A stretch of DNA of 64,000 bases from Burkholderia sp. Bp9143 (GTDB lineage Bacteria > Pseudomonadota > Gammaproteobacteria > Burkholderiales > Burkholderiaceae). Shown here piece after piece: positions 61,091 through 64,000 of this stretch. The position numbers and the translations under genes were made by a program. A model generated the notes under the pieces. It ran no database searches and had not been told where the DNA came from. It saw nothing but the letters and a program-made list of their open reading frames with translations. The stretch is taken from positions 1 to 64,000 of the forward strand of contig NZ_QTPO01000017.1 in NCBI RefSeq assembly GCF_003853645.1, given 5' to 3'. Within the stretch, counting starts at the first letter, position 1; the number at the start of each line of letters is the position of its first letter.

Positions 61091-61303
61091 ATGAACCAGC
61101 ACCCGACCGATCTTTCCCCGCTCGACCCCGGCCGCAAGTGCGTCCGCGTGACCGGCACGAACATGCGCGGCTTCGTCGAATTCGAGTTTTCGCTCGGCGG
61201 CGCGCCGGACCTGTTCGTCGAGCTGGCGTTGTCTCCTGCCGCCTTCGATGCGTTCTGCCGCGAACAGCAGGTCACGCGGCTCGACGTCGAAGCGAACCCA
61301 TGA
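61091..61303 (+). CDS. dmpK: phenol hydroxylase assembly protein DmpK-like
   Basis: This is a 70-residue protein of the phenol hydroxylase P0/DmpK family, which helps load iron into the apo-oxygenase. KCVRVTGTNMRGFVEFEFSL, then LFVELALSPAAFDAFCREQQ, is typical. ATG 61091 is used, with GGAGG at 61075-61079; the ATGs at 61061 and 61073 lie before or too near the predicted transcription start. Length is a little short compared with DmpK (about 92). It is the first gene of the operon. Confidence 0.85.
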   Translation: MNQHPTDLSPLDPGRKCVRVTGTNMRGFVEFEFSLGGAPDLFVELALSPAAFDAFCREQQVTRLDVEANP

Positions 61304-61319
61304 CCTTGAGGAGCAAGAA

Positions 61320-62315
61320 GTGACCATCGAGCTGAAGACAGTCGACATCAAGCCGCTCCGGCACACCTTCGCGCATGTCGCGCAGAACATCGGCGGCGAC
61401 AAGACGGCGACGCGCTACCAGGAAGGCATGATGGGCGCGCAGCCCCAGGCGAACTTCCATTACCGGCCCACCTGGGACCCGGACCACGAGATCTTCGATC
61501 CGTCGCGTTCGGCGATCCGGATGGCGAACTGGTACGCATTGAAGGATCCGCGCCAGTTCTACTACGCGTCGTGGGCGACGACGCGGGCGCGCCAGCAGGA
61601 CGCGATGGAGTCGAACTTCGAGTTCGTCGAGTCGCGCCGGATGATCGGCCTGATGCGCGACGACGTGGCCGCGCAGGCGCTCGACGTGCTGGTGCCGCTG
61701 CGCCATGCCGCATGGGGCGCGAACATGAACAACGCGCAGATCTGCGCGCTCGGCTACGGCACCGCGTTCACGGCACCCGCGATGTTCCATGCGATGGACA
61801 ACCTCGGCGTCGCGCAGTACCTGACGCGCCTCGCGCTCGCGATGGCAGAGCCCGACGTGCTCGACGCGGCCAAGGCGACCTGGACGAACGACGCCGCATG
61901 GCAGCCGCTGCGCCGCTACGTCGAGGACACGCTGGTCGTGACCGACCCGGTCGAGCTGTTCGTCGCGCAGAACCTCGCGCTCGACGGCCTGCTGTATCCG
62001 CTCGTGTACGACCGCTTCGTCGACGAACGGATCGCGCTCGCGGGCGGCTCGGCCGTCGCGATGCTCACGGCATTCATGCCGGAATGGCACACCGAATCGA
62101 ACCGCTGGATCGATGCGGTGGTGAAGACCATGGCCGCCGAATCCGACGACAACCGCGCGCTGCTCGCCCGCTGGACCCGCGACTGGTCCGCACGGGCCGA
62201 CGCGGCGCTCGCGCCGGTCGCCGCGCGCGCGCTGCAGGACGCCGGGCGGGCGGCGCTCGACGAAGTGCGCGAGCAGTTCCATGCGCGCGTCGCCAGGCTC
62301 GGCATCGCGCTCTGA
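61320..62315 (+). CDS. dmpL: phenol hydroxylase small (beta) subunit DmpL-like
   Basis: This is a 331-residue oxygenase beta subunit. It starts TIELKTVDIKPLRHTFAHVA and contains helical ferritin-like sequence without the iron ligands of the alpha subunit. The start is GTG 61320, with GAGGAG 6 bp ahead. It is 16 bp after dmpK and 37 bp before dmpM. It forms the (alpha-beta-gamma)2 hydroxylase with DmpN and DmpO. Confidence 0.92.
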   Translation: MTIELKTVDIKPLRHTFAHVAQNIGGDKTATRYQEGMMGAQPQANFHYRPTWDPDHEIFDPSRSAIRMANWYALKDPRQFYYASWATTRARQQDAMESNFEFVESRRMIGLMRDDVAAQALDVLVPLRHAAWGANMNNAQICALGYGTAFTAPAMFHAMDNLGVAQYLTRLALAMAEPDVLDAAKATWTNDAAWQPLRRYVEDTLVVTDPVELFVAQNLALDGLLYPLVYDRFVDERIALAGGSAVAMLTAFMPEWHTESNRWIDAVVKTMAAESDDNRALLARWTRDWSARADAALAPVAARALQDAGRAALDEVREQFHARVARLGIAL

Positions 62316-62352
62316 CGACGGGCATCCACCCCACAACCCAAGGAAAGCCAGC

Positions 62353-62622
62353 ATGTCCAACGTATTCATCGCCTTTCAGGCCAATGAGGACTCCAGACCG
62401 ATCGTCGACGCGATCGTCGCCGACAACCCGCGCGCGGTGGTGGTCGAGTCGCCCGGGATGGTCAAGATCGACGCGCCGGACCGGCTGACGATCCGCCGCG
62501 AAACGATCGAGGAACTGACCGGCACGCGTTTCGACCTGCAGCAGCTGCAGGTGAACCTGATCACGCTGTCCGGCCACATCGACGAGGACGACGACCAGTT
62601 CACGCTGAGCTGGTCGCACTGA
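62353..62622 (+). CDS. dmpM: phenol hydroxylase regulatory protein DmpM-like
   Basis: This is an 89-residue effector subunit (MmoB/DmpM family) that binds the hydroxylase and controls catalysis. VFIAFQANEDSRPIVDAIVA and IEELTGTRFDLQQLQVNLIT are family motifs; its length matches DmpM (90). AGGAAAG precedes ATG 62353. Confidence 0.92.
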   Translation: MSNVFIAFQANEDSRPIVDAIVADNPRAVVVESPGMVKIDAPDRLTIRRETIEELTGTRFDLQQLQVNLITLSGHIDEDDDQFTLSWSH

Positions 62623-62660
62623 ACGCCGCGCACCACGCACCGACAACACCGGAGACACGA

Positions 62661-64000
62661 ATGGACACGCCAACGCTCAAGAAAAAGCTCGGCCTGAAGG
62701 ACCGCTACGCGGCGATGACGCGCGGCCTCGGCTGGGAGACGACCTATCAGCCGATGGACAAGGTTTTCCCGTACGACCGCTACGAGGGCATCAAGATCCA
62801 CGACTGGGACAAGTGGGTCGACCCGTTCCGTCTGACGATGGACGCGTACTGGAAATACCAGGGCGAGAAGGAAAAGAAACTGTACGCCGTGATCGACGCG
62901 TTCACGCAGAACAACGCGTTCCTCGGCGTGACCGACGCGCGCTACATCAATGCGCTGAAGCTGTTCATCCAGGGCGTGACGCCGCTCGAATATCTCGCGC
63001 ATCGCGGCTTCGCGCACGTCGGCCGACACTTCACCGGCGAGGGCGCACGCATCGCGTGCCAGATGCAGTCGATCGACGAGCTGCGGCACTACCAGACCGA
63101 AACGCACGCGATGTCGACGTACAACAAGTTCTTCAACGGCTTTCATCACTCGAACCACTGGTTCGACCGCGTGTGGTACCTGTCGGTGCCGAAGTCGTTC
63201 TTCGAGGATGCGTATTCGGCCGGCCCGTTCGAGTTCCTGACCGCGGTCAGCTTCTCGTTCGAATACGTGCTGACGAACCTGCTGTTCGTGCCGTTCATGT
63301 CGGGCGCCGCGTACAACGGCGACATGTCGACCGTCACGTTCGGCTTTTCCGCGCAGTCGGACGAGTCGCGCCACATGACGCTCGGCATCGAGTGCATCAA
63401 GTTCATGCTCGAGCAGGATCCGGACAACGTGCCGATCGTGCAGCGCTGGATCGACAAGTGGTTCTGGCGCGGCTACCGGCTGCTGACGCTGGTCGCGATG
63501 ATGATGGACTACATGCAGCCGAAGCGCGTGATGAGCTGGCGCGAATCGTGGGAGATGTACGCGGAGCAGAACGGCGGCGCGCTGTTCAAGGATCTCGCGC
63601 GCTATGGCATTCGCGAGCCGAAGGGCTGGCAGGATGCGTGCGAAGGCAAGGACCACATCAGTCACCAGGCATGGTCGACGTTCTACGGCTTCAACGCGGC
63701 GTCGGCGTTCCACACCTGGGTGCCGACCGAAGACGAGATGGCGTGGCTGTCCGCGAAGTATCCGGATTCGTTCGACCGCTACTACCGTCCGCGTTTCGAC
63801 TACTGGGGCGAGCAGGCAAAGGAAGGCAACCGCTTCTACATGAAGACGCTGCCGATGCTGTGCCAGACCTGCCAGATCCCGATGCTGTTCACCGAGCCCG
63901 GCAACCCGACGAAGATCGGCGCGCGCGAGTCGAACTATCTCGGCAACAAGTTCCATTTCTGCAGCGATCACTGCAAGGAAATCTTCGACCACGAGCCGCA
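62661..64000 (+). CDS. dmpN: phenol hydroxylase large (alpha) subunit DmpN-like, truncated by window end
   Basis: The gene starts at ATG 62661 (MDTPTLKKKLGLKDRYAAMT), after GGAG at 62651-62654, and runs off the window with no stop; 446 codons are present of about 515 expected. Two iron-binding motifs are visible: Glu in GVTPLEYLAHRG plus IDELRHY (E-x-x-H), and SDESRHM (second E-x-x-H). Towards the end, C-x2-C (LCQTCQIP) and CSDHC form the conserved Cys region. It hydroxylates phenol to catechol. Remaining dmpO, dmpP and catechol dioxygenase genes should follow. Confidence 0.93.
   Translation, partial: MDTPTLKKKLGLKDRYAAMTRGLGWETTYQPMDKVFPYDRYEGIKIHDWDKWVDPFRLTMDAYWKYQGEKEKKLYAVIDAFTQNNAFLGVTDARYINALKLFIQGVTPLEYLAHRGFAHVGRHFTGEGARIACQMQSIDELRHYQTETHAMSTYNKFFNGFHHSNHWFDRVWYLSVPKSFFEDAYSAGPFEFLTAVSFSFEYVLTNLLFVPFMSGAAYNGDMSTVTFGFSAQSDESRHMTLGIECIKFMLEQDPDNVPIVQRWIDKWFWRGYRLLTLVAMMMDYMQPKRVMSWRESWEMYAEQNGGALFKDLARYGIREPKGWQDACEGKDHISHQAWSTFYGFNAASAFHTWVPTEDEMAWLSAKYPDSFDRYYRPRFDYWGEQAKEGNRFYMKTLPMLCQTCQIPMLFTEPGNPTKIGARESNYLGNKFHFCSDHCKEIFDHEP

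Noticed and set aside
61061-61303. longer dmpK starting at ATG 61061
   Set aside because: It precedes the predicted sigma-54 transcription start (about 61071).
62376-63992. 538-residue minus-strand frame opposite dmpN
   Set aside because: It is Arg/His/Val-rich antisense to a gene with intact diiron motifs.

Overview
The window is about 64 kb of GC-rich, densely coded DNA. It looks like a Burkholderia, most likely the Burkholderia cepacia complex: many LysR, GntR and AraC regulators, DmeF/NreB-type metal export, a DmpR-phenol hydroxylase locus and a hydroxyproline catabolic locus. The mix of catabolic islands, transporters and decayed genes suits a secondary chromosome. Species and replicon are inferences. 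No rRNA, tRNA, CRISPR array, insertion sequence or replication origin was seen.

Layout. 1-3120: nickel/cobalt efflux (RcnR-type repressor, DmeF-like CDF pump, DUF1289 protein, NreB-like MFS). 3485-4792: dicarboxylate/amino-acid symporter. 5231-10318: two exported beta-propeller proteins, the second fused to a phosphoesterase, closed by a clear terminator. 10451-20205: a GNAT enzyme and a sugar-acid-type catabolic cluster (amidohydrolase, propeller/lactonase candidate, MFS, DHDPS-family lyase, RhmD-like enolase-superfamily dehydratase, PdxA-family dehydrogenase) with a divergent LysR regulator and a second MFS gene that shares a putative operator with it. 20434-22286: a two-component system. 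22515-28116: histidine phosphatase, APH-like kinase, two SDRs, acyl-CoA dehydrogenase and LysR, resembling 4-hydroxy-acid (ACAD10/11, Lva-like) catabolism. 28159-29286: a J-domain protein. 29369-40214: a complete trans-4-hydroxyproline pathway with its own polar amino-acid ABC transporter and GntR regulator, holding three different proline-racemase-family paralogues.

40608-42974: DNA polymerase II. 43184-44595: TetR repressor and its SDR target gene, marked by twin operators. 44702-46348: CSS-motif EAL phosphodiesterase. 46782-49449: a patchy region of small exported proteins and gene remnants (sterol desaturase, MINPP-type phosphatase) and a degenerate HAD protein; one gene here appears to start at ATT. 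49774-52186: type II NADH dehydrogenase and a divergent LysR, with a 25-bp box duplicated upstream of the HAD gene. 52237-55949: DUF1127-like protein, AraC regulator, NmrA-like protein and BenE transporter. 56179-58331: fatty-acid desaturase divergent from a PhnD-like protein. 58356-64000: GntR and DmpR-type regulators facing the phenol hydroxylase operon dmpKLMN, whose large subunit gene runs off the window; a sigma-54 promoter and upstream activator repeats lie between them.

Most catabolic islands pair a regulator with a visible candidate operator, so this window is unusually readable for regulon prediction. No wholly new system is obvious. The best candidates for unreported biology are the PdxA-containing sugar-acid cluster, the three-paralogue hydroxyproline locus with a low-GC insertion, and the LysR box pairs.
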